From assembly GCA_028023455.1 (NCBI GenBank), contig JAQFVV010000072.1:1324501-1388500 (forward strand): a stretch of 64,000 nucleotides of DNA. Direction: 5' to 3'. Origin of the DNA: Epiperipatus broadwayi (taxonomy: Eukaryota; Onychophora; Udeonychophora; Euonychophora; Peripatidae). The notes under the pieces were generated by a model. It saw only the letters and a program-made list of their open reading frames with translations. It did not search any database and was not told where the DNA came from. The position numbers were made by a program, and so were the translations under genes. Below, in pieces: positions 41,251 to 54,805 of this stretch; position 1 is the stretch's first letter, and every line of letters starts with the position of its first letter.

Positions 41251-41779
41251 ATCAAACATTAATCACTTTCAAATTCTATTTGCATGTCACATAGCTAAAA
41301 TTATTACAATATATGTATATTGAAAAGATATTTTAAAAAATATATCTATAAAATAAAAATAAGAGAAATATATTCATATAGTTCCACTATTTTACTAAGA
41401 CTTTTCATTTTGATTTTTTTTAAATGTTAATCAGAATTCAATTTCTTCTTTTACAGCAAAATTATTACAAATATGCATTTAGGAGGATATTTTAAAACAA
41501 CTTAAAATATATTTAAAAAAATTTTCTATTAAATTTTTTTTTTTTGACATCAATATTAATCCACTTTTAAATTCTGTTTTTATGGCAAAAATTATAATAG
41601 TATATGCATCTCAAATAATATTTTTAGACAAAATATGTCCAGTATAATAGTTAATATTGCTAGAAATAGAAAGAGATAAGCAAGCCAAATTGACAATTTT
41701 CTTTATGTGACAAATATGTCCATTATTTTAGTGATCATTGTATGATTTTGCATTTGTTGTATAAATCATGATTTTTTTT

Positions 41780-41872
41780 TTATACGTCAAATGCATTGAT
41801 TGGGAAGAAAATCTGGGCCAGCTGCTTGGAAGGCAGCTATACTAATCACTAGGCCACCAATGCTTGACATAA
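41780..41872 (-). repeat. tRNA-derived SINE head (copy 4)
   Basis: Reverse complement reads CATTGGTGGCCTAGTGATTA, GCTGCCTTCCAAGCAGCTGG, then a decayed B-box (AGATTTTCTTCCC). Same family and orientation as copy 3, about 600 bp away. Confidence 0.6.
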
Positions 41873-44760
41873 ATCATAATTTGTGAAAAAAAAAATTCAT
41901 TTTACTAATTATTTGTTCTAAAAGCCTTTATTGTAGCCAATCTTGTATAACAGTCGGGAAAGATAGAGTAATATTGCACCTGCTAAACAAGGGCACCAAC
42001 AGGCCATTTGAATCTGGAATATTTATATAGTAGGCAGATACGTATGTTAGTATGATCCAACTTTATTTTATTATAATTATATATGACTGTTAGCTCATGC
42101 CACTAGTTCCATGAGTAGCCAAGATATAAAAAAGATTTACATTCTTAAAATATATTTTTAATATCAAAAATAAATAAATAAGCCACTTTCAGTAATAAGG
42201 CACAAAAAACATTTATCGACGCACATATATGTATATTTAAAATTTAAGAATAATTGATCTTGTTTAGATTTTAAATTAAAATTATTATTTTAGTTATAAG
42301 TTTGCACAAATGGATAGTTGATAGAAGTTTGTTTTAGAATGTTGAGTATAGATAAGCTACATAGATATCTCAGTTAAAAACTTTTCAAAAACAATCATTC
42401 AACCTCAGGTTAAAAGTTCGTAACCAAACCAATGCTTGCTTCCTGATATACAGATGCAACCAAATGCAATATGAAGATGCTAGCATAAAACCATGCTGAC
42501 AGAAATATGCATCTGCAGCATGGTATTACTTAAAGAGAAATGATCTTTGCTCAGAACAAGAATGAGTATCTGTCTGACGAAGGAAATCATTTGAAAAATA
42601 TAAATTGAAAATTCTCTGTAATGGTGAATTGTGGTTTTTGTCTATCTTACTATTAACATCCAGAGTGAAAAAGAAAACAATGGTGTGGAAAATGTGTCCA
42701 CATCCAATCTAATGCATCGACTACACCTTTGGATCATGTATTCATATGGGTTTTGCCCTGCATGCTAAACCCACTTCACATTACATTGATATAAACACCC
42801 AAATATCCTTCCACCAGCATTGACCCAACTATGAAACAAATAGCCTGAAATTAAACCCCTTTAAACTAAACATAAATGAATTTAAATATGAAGTAAACCC
42901 AATGACAGTCATCATAAGGTGCTACATTGAAAATAACAACTTAAAAGTTATATACCAGTAAATATATTTAGATACTCATCATGAGGTGTTATATTTCCTG
43001 ATATATATATTTCACATATAAAAATCTTAAGACATAATCAACATAATGAATCTATGCAGCTATCTACACCCAACTTAAAATTTAATACATTTTAATGACA
43101 TTTAGTTAATAAATATTAATTTAAAAAAAATGAAAATGATTAGCAAACATATATAAAAAATATTAATAATTGATTTAGAAATCTTTAAGTCAGATAAGAG
43201 TTCCTATTTTATATTACCAATTGAAAGTTTGTTAAAGTTCATACTGAATAAACAAAAGAGTTCATACTTTCCATGAGAAGTCTGAAGTCTGTCATGCACT
43301 CATCCAATCAAAGTCCATTTAATATTTCTAAGAAGACCAGTTCATTGTTTGCTGCCATTCAGTACCCATTAGTTTGGAGGCTGCATCAGCTGGTATATTA
43401 CAAAAATTAAAACTATTGCAGACTCTTACATTTCATATGCAGATTAAGTCAGATTCTTGTAACAACAACCAAAAACTCATGAATCCAATTATTTTGGCTT
43501 TTTATACGTTCATAGCCTCATATCAAAAATCCAACGGAATTGATCTACTTGTTCTTTCTTTCTGGCCCATGCTGTGGCTTGGTGCTTCCATTGGTCAATC
43601 TTTAATTTCATTCTCTTACCTGACCTTTATTATTTAAGTGCCCCAAGGGCTAGTTTGCTTTACATTTAATTAATAAAACAATCATTTCCATTTATGAAGA
43701 TTAAACATGATTCTTAAAATAGAAATTAACATTTATTTCTATTTTTTAATATAATTATTTATTAAAAGTACTAATCTTTAGATCTTTACTCTTTTTTTTT
43801 TAATTTCTTACTTTTAAATACTTTTTTTTTTTTTCAAAGTTTTCCATCTGTGCGATATGTTAAATATAACTCTTTTAATTTTCAGTTTTTTAGTTTTTTA
43901 ATAAATCAATTTTTATTTACAATCTTGTTTTAATTTTAATTTTAAAATAATGTAACAGCATATGTATACCTTTACACTTGTTATATTTAAATTTCTAAAA
44001 AATAAAAATACAAGAAATTAATAAAAGATTTTAAACAGTCAAGAATTATATATTTAATATAGTTTAAATGAACATTTCATTTTTTAATAAAGAAATTAAT
44101 CTATAAAGGAGTCTCATAGTAAATATAAATCCGTTTATTAATAAAATTTACTATTTTTTAATAGAAAATTAATACATTAAAAAACAGAATTATTAAATTG
44201 GAGAAATAATCTTTTTTTGAGAAAAGATTGTATTAAAAGTAGATATTCATATATATATATAGTGCATATATATGTTATATTTTTATTTTAGTTTTTTTAA
44301 AAAAAACTATAATTCATTGTTTATTTATTTTTTTACTTAACTTTAAAAACTCAGTAAGTTAAAAGCAATTTTTGTAGTCACTGTTTGCACAGCAGATCTT
44401 AAATCACTTCAAGAAATGATGAATAACATGCCACGATTAAGGTGATTTAAAGTTAGCTTGCTCTCTATGATCAGAGCAGAATTAGCAAGAGTGATGGAAA
44501 AAATGATAATCAAAAAAGATTGAATCAGACTTTTACAACTGAAAACAGTTCCAGACATACTTAATTTCTAAAGTTAGAATTCACATTTATTTTTGTAACA
44601 AACATTGTAAAATCAAACAAATGTTGGGTTTACACACACAGGCACAGATACACACACATATATATATATATATAATCATTCAAATCAATCAATACTTAGA
44701 CAATCCCAATATCAATAACAATCTCAACCTGTTACCAAGGCAACTTACTTATAACTTTAT
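41873..44760. other. AT-rich non-coding DNA
   Basis: No gene. The 87-codon frame at 43374-43637 has two hydrophobic stretches but no recognisable family and no supporting signals. A small CA/TA run lies at 44630-44675. Confidence 0.5.
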
Positions 44761-44767
44761 ATATAAG

Positions 44768-44969
44768 AGGCAAAACTCTCTATATGTATTGCCACTCAGT
44801 GCAAGCCAGAGTAATCAATGGATGCCAGAAGGCTTGTCTGGGGATACTGGATGAGTAGGCACTAGATGGGGATTTTATGCACTAGCCTCACTGAGCAGCA
44901 ATACGTATAGAGAGTTTTGCCTGTTTTAATAACAGTTAAGAGCAAGCATAAGAAATAGTGATCATGTGA
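44768..44969. mobile_element. Short family-B foldback, ribozyme deleted
   Basis: Arms begin AGGCAAAACTCTCTATA and end TATAGAGAGTTTTGCCTG plus GAGCAAGCATAAGAAATAGT. Flanked by TATATATAAG at 44758-44767 and 44970-44979 (a low-complexity 10-bp duplication). The segment holding the hammerhead core is deleted: GGCTTG joins directly to TCTGGGGATACTGGATGAG, leaving only the 3' stem I strand. Confidence 0.75.
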
Positions 44970-45817
44970 TATATATAAGTTAATTATTTAAATACAAGTA
45001 TAGTATATATACTTAAGCTAGATATAATTAGAGGAAATTTAAACCCAGACATAAAATAATCAATTCTTTAATAATATACTTGTTCAACTTTGACATTATA
45101 TTAAAATAAACACTCAGCCTTTTCAAGGCAATTGCTTCATGGCCTAGAATAACTGCAGAAAACATTGGCCAGAATTTCAGTGTTATGTGCAAAGACCTTA
45201 ATTTTATTAAGGAATATTTATCTTCTAGTTTAATTATTACTTTAGCATTTTGCACACTTAGTTTATGATATAGATGATTAGTAATTAATATTAATTAAAG
45301 ATTATGGTGATAATTTGTATCTGTTTTCAACATTATTATAAGTAACTTACTGTCACGTTCAGATACATTCTTTAAAAACTATCTTACATTTAGTATTTGG
45401 CATTATAATGCTACCAAAGATTTCCATAATCAGTTGAAAAATTATACTATAAATCATGAAACAATTGGACTAAAATAGCTGAGTGACTGATTGTTGTAAT
45501 GTGATGTCAAAGTTGAAAAATTTTGTTACTGGTAATTTTATTTTTTGTTTAAACTTTGTTTAAGAGTAGTTAACATATTATTATTACCAGTTTAGCATTG
45601 TCTTTATTTAGGATGTATAAAAACGGATATTCAGTAATATGAGTATATAGTTGGAAATTAATTAGTAAATATGAGTTCTCCATCACATAAATGGAATTAA
45701 TTTTACAACCAAGATATACTGATGTGTAGAAATCAATAAGATGATTTTCTGCTGAATGAAAGAATCAACAGCAAACCTTATGTATGAACCAGTATCTGGA
45801 TGCTATAGCTGATGGCT

Positions 45818-46338
45818 AATACATAACAATTTAAATGACTAATCAAAATATGTCTCTTTTTGATTAGTAGTAGTGAGAAGAGGTTTCCTATAGCTTTCTC
45901 TCAGCCAGAAGAACCTGTCTTATTGGTTACTACACATCAATAAACCTTATCTTCATTTATACATTGGGGAACCCATTTACTAATTACTTTACATCTACAA
46001 TAAACCATTAAAAATATTAAATTTAAATACATGACTTGCTGATGAGAGAATCCTAATTTCAGTTAGGATATAAGATAAGTTACTAATTATTGTCTCTTTA
46101 CAGCTATAATGTCCAAGTACTGGCTTATACATAACAATGTACATGATTGATCAAAAGAAACCTCCTTTTGATTAGTAGTAGCCGGGACAGATTGCTATAA
46201 TTTTATTTCAACCAGCAGACCCCATCTTATTAGTTGCTGCACATCAATCCACTTTGGCTGTGAATTTAACTTCATTTATATAACAGAGAACCCATTTACT
46301 AATTAATTTATATCTATATTGAACCATTAAAAATATTA
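45818..46338 (+). repeat. Direct repeat pair (~210 bp)
   Basis: Copies at about 45818-46023 and 46121-46338 share ATACATAACAAT, TTTTGATTAGTAGTAG, CACATCAATAAACC-like sequence, GAACCCATTTACTAATTA and AACCATTAAAAATATTA. They are diverged and non-coding. Confidence 0.75.
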
Positions 46339-46734
46339 TATATGTATCCATGGAATTGATTGATAATTTAAGATGATCCAAAAGATGTATTCCTTAAAAT
46401 ATATGTAGTAATTTTTATTCTTGCTTATGAAAATGTAATGCATTAGTCTGTCCTATGCACATTTTTTAAGTTATGGTTTCAATTACATTCTTTGATAGGT
46501 TCAGCGTACTGACATAAGTGCTGCTTCCTACTAATATGATTTTAACATTTTTGTTGAATAATTAATTTCAGCTATGAAATGGGTTCAACTCTAAAGAGAA
46601 TCACTCACATAAAACTAGCATGAGTCTCATTAACACTGCTGTTTACTACTTCCTTTTTAAATGGTTAGATAGACAAAAATGGATTAAATGTATAGTGTAT
46701 CACAATAAAAAGGGCTAGTTCTCTCTAATATATC

Positions 46735-47080
46735 TGCAGTGCTATAAACAACATGTGTTGCATAATGATATAGTTTAGTTACTCACCATAAGAATTTAAG
46801 ATTTTAGTCTGTCTTCAATGTTTTCTCAATTTGAAAAACACTTGAAAATGATCATGTGATTCATGGCTACACAGTTTGATCATTTCAAATATTCCAACTG
46901 TTAGTTTTGTTTGATCCATAATGAGTTAACATATGAAACACCTTATCACACTTTAAAACTTGTGATCAAAGTATGCTAGGGTCTTAAACTTTTTATGGCG
47001 AATATATAAATTATGTTCCTACATAACACTTGCATTGATTCAGGATGGCACTGCAGGAAATTTGAAGAGATAACCAGTCC
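46735..47080 (+). repeat. Dispersed repeat, copy 1
   Basis: Shares ACATGTGTTGCATAATGA, ATAGTTTAGTTA, GATCATGTGAT and, near its end, CTACATAACA and GGATGGCACTGCAGG with 54400-54805 in the same order. Diverged. Type unknown. Confidence 0.5.
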
Positions 47081-47374
47081 ATAGTCACTATTTCACTAAG
47101 ACAAACATACACATATAGAGTGCATAAAGCTAAATCAGAGAAAATAATAAATATACTAAATGACAGACAATTAATATTAAATACTCTGATCAGATAGTAG
47201 ATTTGTAAAGTCCCCTCCAAATAAATATTTAATTATCATACTAAAGCAAATAACAAAACAAATATTTGAACATAACACATGTTTAACCTTGGAAGAGAAC
47301 ACTCAGACAAGTGCTCTAAATCCACTCTAAATATATATAGACATAGTGACAAATATCTACATGAGAAATATGAG

Positions 47375-47655
47375 ATAATTTAAATTTCTCAAGAGAGAGA
47401 GAAACTTAAAACTCTTAAAAATATAAATCTAAATTTTCTTATAATTTAATTAAATAGAAAGTTAGGGGGGGGGTATCTTAAGAAAACTATCAGCAATCAA
47501 CAAATGAATAAACAATTAATTTATATATTTGTGAGTTGTTAAATGCTTAAAGTATTCCTCCTAGTTTTCTAAGTTGGAAAAAAAAATTAGATTTGTGTTT
47601 TCAAGAGTTTTAAGTTTCTCATCTTGCAATTTAAATTATCTCGCACTTTTAATTT
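47375..47655. repeat. Inverted repeat with ~65-bp arms
   Basis: The left arm at about 47375-47447 (GAGATAATTTAAATTTCTC ... AACTTAAAACTCTT) mirrors the right arm at about 47588-47652 (AAGAGTTTTAAGTTTCTC ... AATTTAAATTATCTC). A G-run of nine lies in the spacer (about 47465-47473). Confidence 0.8.
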
Positions 47656-47865
47656 AGATATTTTCACTGCCATTGTGTAAATATTTGCAATGGATTTTTT
47701 AATTATCTTCAGAACTATCTGACCGATTCCTCAGCCCAAAAACGAAATAGAAGTCAGTGTTCTAGATATTTATTTTGGAGAAATTAATATATCCTACTAT
47801 TTAAATAGAGTATTTAATCTTAGTATGTGGCATTTAATATGTATATATAAAAAGAATAAATGAAA

Positions 47866-48045
47866 TAATGCTCCGTGTGGTTAGCACATTGATGGAGTGG
47901 AAGGCTTTGAAGCTTAGGGTCCAAGGGTCACATTCCAACTCTATCACTTCTATACTAAACTTCATGTAGAGTCCCAAACAATATACACTTCTTGTATATA
48001 ATGCAATGGTGCTGATGCTGCATATCAAAGTCCAGGATCATGGGT
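47866..48045 (+). repeat. Second SINE-like repeat with tRNA-type promoter boxes
   Basis: GTGTGGTTAGCACATTGATG resembles an A-box and GGGTCACATTCCAACTC a B-box, 40-50 bases apart. A tRNA-unrelated body follows (TCATGTAGAGTCCC...). It differs from the other SINE family in the window. Confidence 0.5.
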
Positions 48046-49149
48046 AAGCTATGTTATTTTTAGTGCTCAAACTTGTTAATACCATTTGACTATTTTTTAT
48101 TCAATGAATTGAAGATGTTTAATGAGAAGAAAATATATTATGTGAAAAATGTGTTAAACAAAATCTGAAAACTATTCAATCTCTCTCTTAAAATAGTACA
48201 TAATACAACATATACTAAAATATTTTTCTTGGAGGGTAACATTATTAATATAATTAAGAGTTACATCATTAGTAAATCATTTATACTGAAAAAAGTGATT
48301 TTAATTTACAATACAATTGATAACAGTGTTACTACATAAAACATATTGTAGAATTAGTTAATTCTATAAAAAAATTATATAATACCAACTTCATTAACTA
48401 AATTTATTATATGCTTCCTAAGGGTTTAATTAATACAATTACACTCACACTCTATCACAAGATGAAGACAAAAGACTGTAGAGTTTTCCCTATTCAAATT
48501 GTCCAAATATATCAAATTATTACATACTGTCAAACTTACGTATGAGACATACTAACATATCATTTAGTTTTTCAGTTTACTCACACATGATATAACAAAA
48601 AGTACTTTTCTACTCTAATAATATCTAATCGTTGATTATTAAATGATAATGCGCTTCAATTTCTATTCCCAGATTGATTTTTGAGTTTTGTCTTTATCAA
48701 AAAGAACTTGATATTTTAAAATCTTTGGTATGTATTTACAGCCTTAGATTTTTTTTTTTAAATTTCATACCTTTAACTAGTAATAAAATAGAATTAAAAG
48801 TGCTACATTATTTCCAGTTTTGAATTTCAAGTCATCATTAATAAAATCAAATAAAAAAACCAATCTGAGCGTGGAATTTAATACATCACTCTTTGGCGAT
48901 CCTATATTACCTGAGTTTATTACAGCTGTGCTAGAATAGAGAACCATTGCTTCAGCATATATTATATCTAAAACATTAGCTAAATATAAACAGTTTAAAA
49001 TCTGTAAGAGATCTTCCTAAAGTTGTAAGTTTAATAAATAATGTTTATTAAAAAATGAAAATCAAAAACATAAAAACAATAAAAAAATAGTTTCCTAATG
49101 AGATTTATTGCTTTAGAATTAATAAAATATGACATATTTACAGTTATAG
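48046..49149. other. AT-rich non-coding DNA
   Basis: Nothing recognisable. Confidence 0.55.
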
Positions 49150-49259
49150 GACTCTTAAAAAAGGCAAAATTATCTATACATATTGTCACTCAGTGCAAGC
49201 CAGAGTAATCAATGGATACCAGAAAGCTTGTGCATAAAATCCCTATCTAGTGCCTACAT

Positions 49260-49301
49260 CCCCAGACTAGTTTCTGACTTGTGGCCTTCGTCAGTGAGGG
49301 G
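49260..49301 (-). ncRNA. Hammerhead motif (family B, core intact)
   Basis: Minus strand: CCTCA next to core CTGACGA (49294-49288), stem II GGC-CACAA-GTC flanked by an A/A mismatch, GAA, stem III ACTAGT, cleavage C, TGGGG. All invariant core bases are present. The outer stem I is lost in this copy because TTGGAT is deleted. The A/A at the base of stem II departs from the usual G-C, so activity is uncertain. Confidence 0.6.
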
Positions 49302-49563
49302 CCTTGTATCTGAGCAGCACTGCACCTAGATCTTATGATCTAATGCAGCCCTCCAGCAGCCATCTTTTACCTCTATTTAACTACAAAACTATGAGACTTA
49401 AATTGAAAACACTATAATATTTTCAATCCAAGCTCATTAGCCTATATAGTCATATAGGTCTGAACTCAGTTCAGTACCTATACATTTTGGTGACTTTGGT
49501 TCTTTAATAACCATAGCCACCAATATTCTATTAGATCCTAAGATCTAGGTGCAGTGCTCTCAA

Positions 49564-49622
49564 ATCCAAGGCTCCTCACTGACAAAGGCCACAAGCCAGA
49601 AACTAGTCTGGGGATATTGGAT
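49564..49622 (+). ncRNA. Hammerhead-like motif (family B, G8 mutated)
   Basis: ATCCAA/TTGGAT outer stem I and CCTCA/TGGGG inner stem I are perfect. Stem II is GGC/GCC. GAA, ACTAGT and C are intact. The 5' core reads CTGACAA, which loses G8, so cleavage is not expected. Confidence 0.5.
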
Positions 49623-50570
49623 GAATAGGCACTAGATGGGGATGTCTTTTGGAATCCATTGATTACTCTGGCTTGCACTTAGTGGCAATACATACAGAGA
49701 GTTTTGCCTGTTTTAATAACAGTTATGAGCAACCATAAGAAATGGTGATCATGTGACTTTTAAAAAACAAATCATTTCCAAAGCTATTAGAAGTTATTAC
49801 ACATTAAAGTTTATAAATTTGTTTAACATAGTAATTTATTATTTAAAATAATTAATGTAAGTTAAGATGATATTTTTCTATCAGTTTTCATTTCATTATT
49901 TTTATTATTTGAATAAAAACATAATGATAAGATTATTTGTGACTAATGACATGATTTTTTTTTTTTTTTATAAAATATGAAGAAACTCATGGTAAACATT
50001 TAATGACAAACCCAAAAAATCTTTCTTTTAATAATTAACATAAGATATTCACTTATTCTATCTATTTTGTAGTCAACTTCAATATCAGACATTTATTCAT
50101 CTATTTTTTATCTTTTAACATTGATTATATTTAGTAATTTTATTTTACATTTGTTTAGTAATTTTATTTTACATTTGTTTTACATCAGACAACAAATTTT
50201 CTATTTTATATATTCCTTTTATTTTAGTTTTCAGTTATTCATCCACATATTCTATTTTTCTATGCATGATAGATATTGATATCATAATTTACATCTTTAT
50301 CTAGAAATAATTTAGCATCTGTGCAAATTACACTCTCTTAGTTTTAAAATCGCAAAAGAGAAAAAACTGATTGCTATTTATTAAATAAAATCTTAATATA
50401 TACTTCAAATAATGAAAATGACATATAACAACACAAGATAATATATATGTACACACACTAAACATGTAGTTTTATTAAAACCATTGATGCAATCAGAATT
50501 CTAAATTAAATGTAACAATTTACTCTAGGTAAATACTTTGCATATAATAGAGATATATACGAGAGATAGT

Positions 50571-50623
50571 GACCCGGGCCAACTGATGAGTGCTGGTTCA
50601 GCACGAAATGCATCTTGGGGGTC
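50571..50623 (+). ncRNA. Type I hammerhead ribozyme, most canonical copy
   Basis: Outer stem I GACC (50571-50574) pairs with GGTC (50620-50623). Internal loop CGGG faces G. Inner stem I CCAA pairs with TTGG (50615-50618). Core CTGATGA lies at 50583-50589. Stem II GTGCTG/CAGCAC is fully paired. GAA is at 50605-50607, stem III ATGCAT at 50608-50613 is a perfect palindrome, and cleavage follows C50614. Compared with family A, the outer pair has changed on both sides (AATC/GATT to GACC/GGTC), a compensatory change that supports the fold. Flanks differ from the family-A composite, so this is a separate subfamily. It lies about 115 bp before a PLE-like tandem repeat. Confidence 0.9.
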
Positions 50624-50738
50624 ATTGTCTTTTATTATATCTTTATTTATATGAATTTAAAAAAAATGGGGAAGTATGGAGGTGTTTATCATATCTATTA
50701 ATTTATTACAAATCATATATATATATATATAAAATAAT

Positions 50739-50896
50739 AACTCTGTGGATGGCTTGTGTGACCAAGTCGAAACGTCAGTATATTGATATTAAAAGTTTTT
50801 AACACGGATGAACCCGCAACTCTGTGGATGGCTTGTGTGACCAAGTCGAAACGTCAGTATATTGATATTAAAAGTTTTTAACACGGATGAACCCGC
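50739..50896 (+). repeat. Two identical 79-bp tandem copies with PLE-like signature
   Basis: Copies at 50739-50817 and 50818-50896 are identical. Each contains GGCTTG...CAAGTC (a six-pair stem) followed by GAA, ACGT and C, the same order as stem II, core, stem III and cleavage base of a hammerhead. The 5' core is CTGTGGA instead of CTGANGA, however. Identity implies a recent duplication. Confidence 0.85.
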
Positions 50897-51966
50897 AAAA
50901 TATGTATTTTATATATTTAACCCGTGCAAATCTTCGTTTTAACATATATATATATATATCATGGACCATAAATAAAAACAGATTCATTTATATTTGCTTA
51001 ACAGTTGGAAGATAATGTGATGTTAAATTGATAGTAATTTGTAGTTGGAGAGTTCATCACTTTAGGATATTATATATATTTATTTAATGTTTTCATGGTT
51101 GTATGATGTAGATAAATTAATAGTTTTTGGAATGAACCATGTGCTATTTTTCATTACATACTGATATTTCGACAGACTAGCATCCGCCATTATCAAGGTT
51201 AACTTTTAAAAGAAAAATCGCTAGATCTCAAACAATAATGTGACTCAGTGCAAGATGAGAAATGAGATTCAACTTGAAGTAGTTCAGCATTCACAAATGT
51301 TCATTTCCCACAATTTTTTCACCTATTAATTTTAAGTTAATATTAGATAAAATGAGAGTTTCCACATAGCTGGAATACATTGTGCTTCATCAACCCCATT
51401 TAAACCAGTAGGTCTCTTTAATATTTCTATTGACTCTCTCATGGTTCTTCAATCATATATTTCCAAATTAGCAATTATTTTTGTATTGTCAAAATCAGGG
51501 TCGTGACCAATTTCTAAAAAAATGGGAAGTAAAAACTGATGTGCTAATTTTTTGATTAAAAGCATTTCTTTGTTGCTTAATTCTGACATTTATTCATCTA
51601 TTAGACTGACCCACATAGCTTCTTGGGCACTGCAAACATGGAATTCAATAAACACCTTGGTGTTCCAAAAATATTCTGCCTTTAGGTTTATATAAAAAAT
51701 CACCAATTTTTTTTGCCAGTAGAAAAAGTAGTCTTTATATTAAAACAAGATAGTCTTCTACTGATTTTATCAGTAACCACTTTAATATAAGGTAAAATTA
51801 CTTTATTAAAAGAGGAATTGTCAATTCTATCCTCTTTTTTCTTTTTAGTATTAATGTTATGTAAAGCTTTACATATAATGTTTTTATTATGATTATTAGA
51901 AAGTAGAATATTTTTTGTAAGTTCTGTTCTTGAATAAGATATTCTTTATCAGATAAATTATAAGCT

Positions 51967-52149
51967 CTAGTCAAAAGATTTTTTGCTACAGAAATTGTTT
52001 TTTTGTGCAGGATGATGATGAGAATTAAAATTAAGATATCTGTTTATAAGAGTGGATTTTCTGTAAACTGATATTGATAATGTTTCATCACATTTTCTTG
52101 TAATTAAAACATCTAAAAAAGAAAGCAATCTATTATTTTCCACTTCCAT
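51967..52149 (-). pseudogene. PLE linker region after the reverse transcriptase
   Basis: The frame reads MEVENNRLLSFLDVLITRK, then YRKSTLINRYLNFNSHHHPAQ. This is the conserved segment between RT and endonuclease in PLEs (P-F-L-D-V-x-[IV]-x-R, Y-R-K-x-x, H-H-P-x-Q-K). It is out of frame with the RT frame it overlaps at 52113-52149, so a frameshift separates the two. It ends shortly after at a stop. Confidence 0.8.
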
Positions 52150-52610
52150 AGTAAATTTAATATTTGGATGTCATTTATAAAAACAAGAAAAGAATTTAAG
52201 GCATCAATGCCACAAGGCCATATGACAAATATATCATCCATATATCTAAGCCAAATAGGAGGTTTTTTAGTAGCTGCACATAGTACCTGACTTTCAAAAT
52301 TATCCATGAAAAGATCAGCAAATACAGGTGCCAGTGGAGATCCCATAATAAGTTCTTTAATTTGTTTAAACTTTTCAGAATTTATAAACAAAAATGTATT
52401 TTCAAGACAAAGCTTCACTAATGGAATAATAAAATCAGATAAATCATTGTATTGTGCTCTTATATTTAATGCTTCTTCAACAGGAATATTAGTAAACATA
52501 GAAGAAACATCAAAACTAAACAATAATTCAGTTCCAGTTAGTTTTAAGTTTTTAATTATAGAAATAAAATGACTTGAATTTTTAATTCTTGATGGAATCT
52601 TGTCTGTCAA
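52113..52610 (-). pseudogene. PLE reverse transcriptase fragment
   Basis: This 165-codon frame is the palm of a Penelope-type reverse transcriptase, which copies element RNA into DNA at the insertion site. Motif A reads FDVSSMFTNIP with catalytic D34. Motif B is MGSPLAPVFADLFM (residues 89-102). Motif C is RYMDDIF with the D125-D126 pair. All three catalytic aspartates are intact. The fingers domain N-terminal to about residue 1 is missing, and the C-terminus runs out of frame into WKWKIIDCFLF because of the frameshift near 52150. Intact motifs with few lesions suggest a fairly recent copy, but it cannot encode a full protein. The next frame downstream (51967-52149) continues the protein. Confidence 0.92.
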
Positions 52611-52679
52611 TAGTTGTAAGCATTGGGCTAAATATCAAGCCAAAGCATGTGTGGGAGAACCTATAGCACACATAATAAG

Positions 52680-54399
<1,720 letters not shown>

Positions 54400-54805
54400 T
54401 GCATGTGTTGCACAGAGACATAGTTTAGCTATTCAGCCTAAAACATTAAGAGACTAAACTTGACAGGATCATGAGATACGAAATGTAATAGTGTGTTTTT
54501 TAGCTTTGTAGAACATTTTCAATGTTTTCCCCTATCATAAAATCTTGCAAATTACTTGCAACTCATAAACTGACTGCCATAATCAATCTGAATCATTTCA
54601 ACTTTTCAATAAATTTTTTCCTAACTTAAAACAAAATTTAATATCAATGCATTATCCCATTGAGGGTTAAGTTCATAACTCATAATAAAGACATGTTAGG
54701 ATCTAAAAATTTTTGCTATACATACATAGTTCAGCTATGTCACTACATAACATGTTATTGTAAAGATGGCAGCACTTCAGGTATCTTGGAGAGAGAATCA
54801 ATCAT
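54400..54805 (+). repeat. Dispersed repeat, copy 2
   Basis: Same series of phrases as 46735-47080 in the same orientation (CATGTGTTGCACAGAGA, ATAGTTTAGCTA, TACATAACATG, AGATGGCAGCACTTCAGG), clearly diverged. No coding frame. Confidence 0.5.

Larger units (their letters stand above)
49163..49754. mobile_element. Full-length family-B foldback (copies B6/B7)
   Basis: Flanked by GACTCTTAAAAAA (49150-49162) and GACTTTTAAAAAA (49755-49767), a 13-bp duplication with one mismatch. It has arms, both hammerhead segments (minus 49260-49301, plus 49564-49622) and the central body (49370-49540) also seen at 4850-5060. It is the longest copy of the family and the one with the best ribozyme core. Confidence 0.82.

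Noticed and set aside
43374-43637. 87-codon frame with hydrophobic stretches
   Set aside because: Hydrophobic runs are expected in AT-rich chance frames, and no family or supporting signal was found.
52306-52572. 88-codon plus-strand frame
   Set aside because: It is the antisense shadow of the Penelope reverse transcriptase at 52113-52610.
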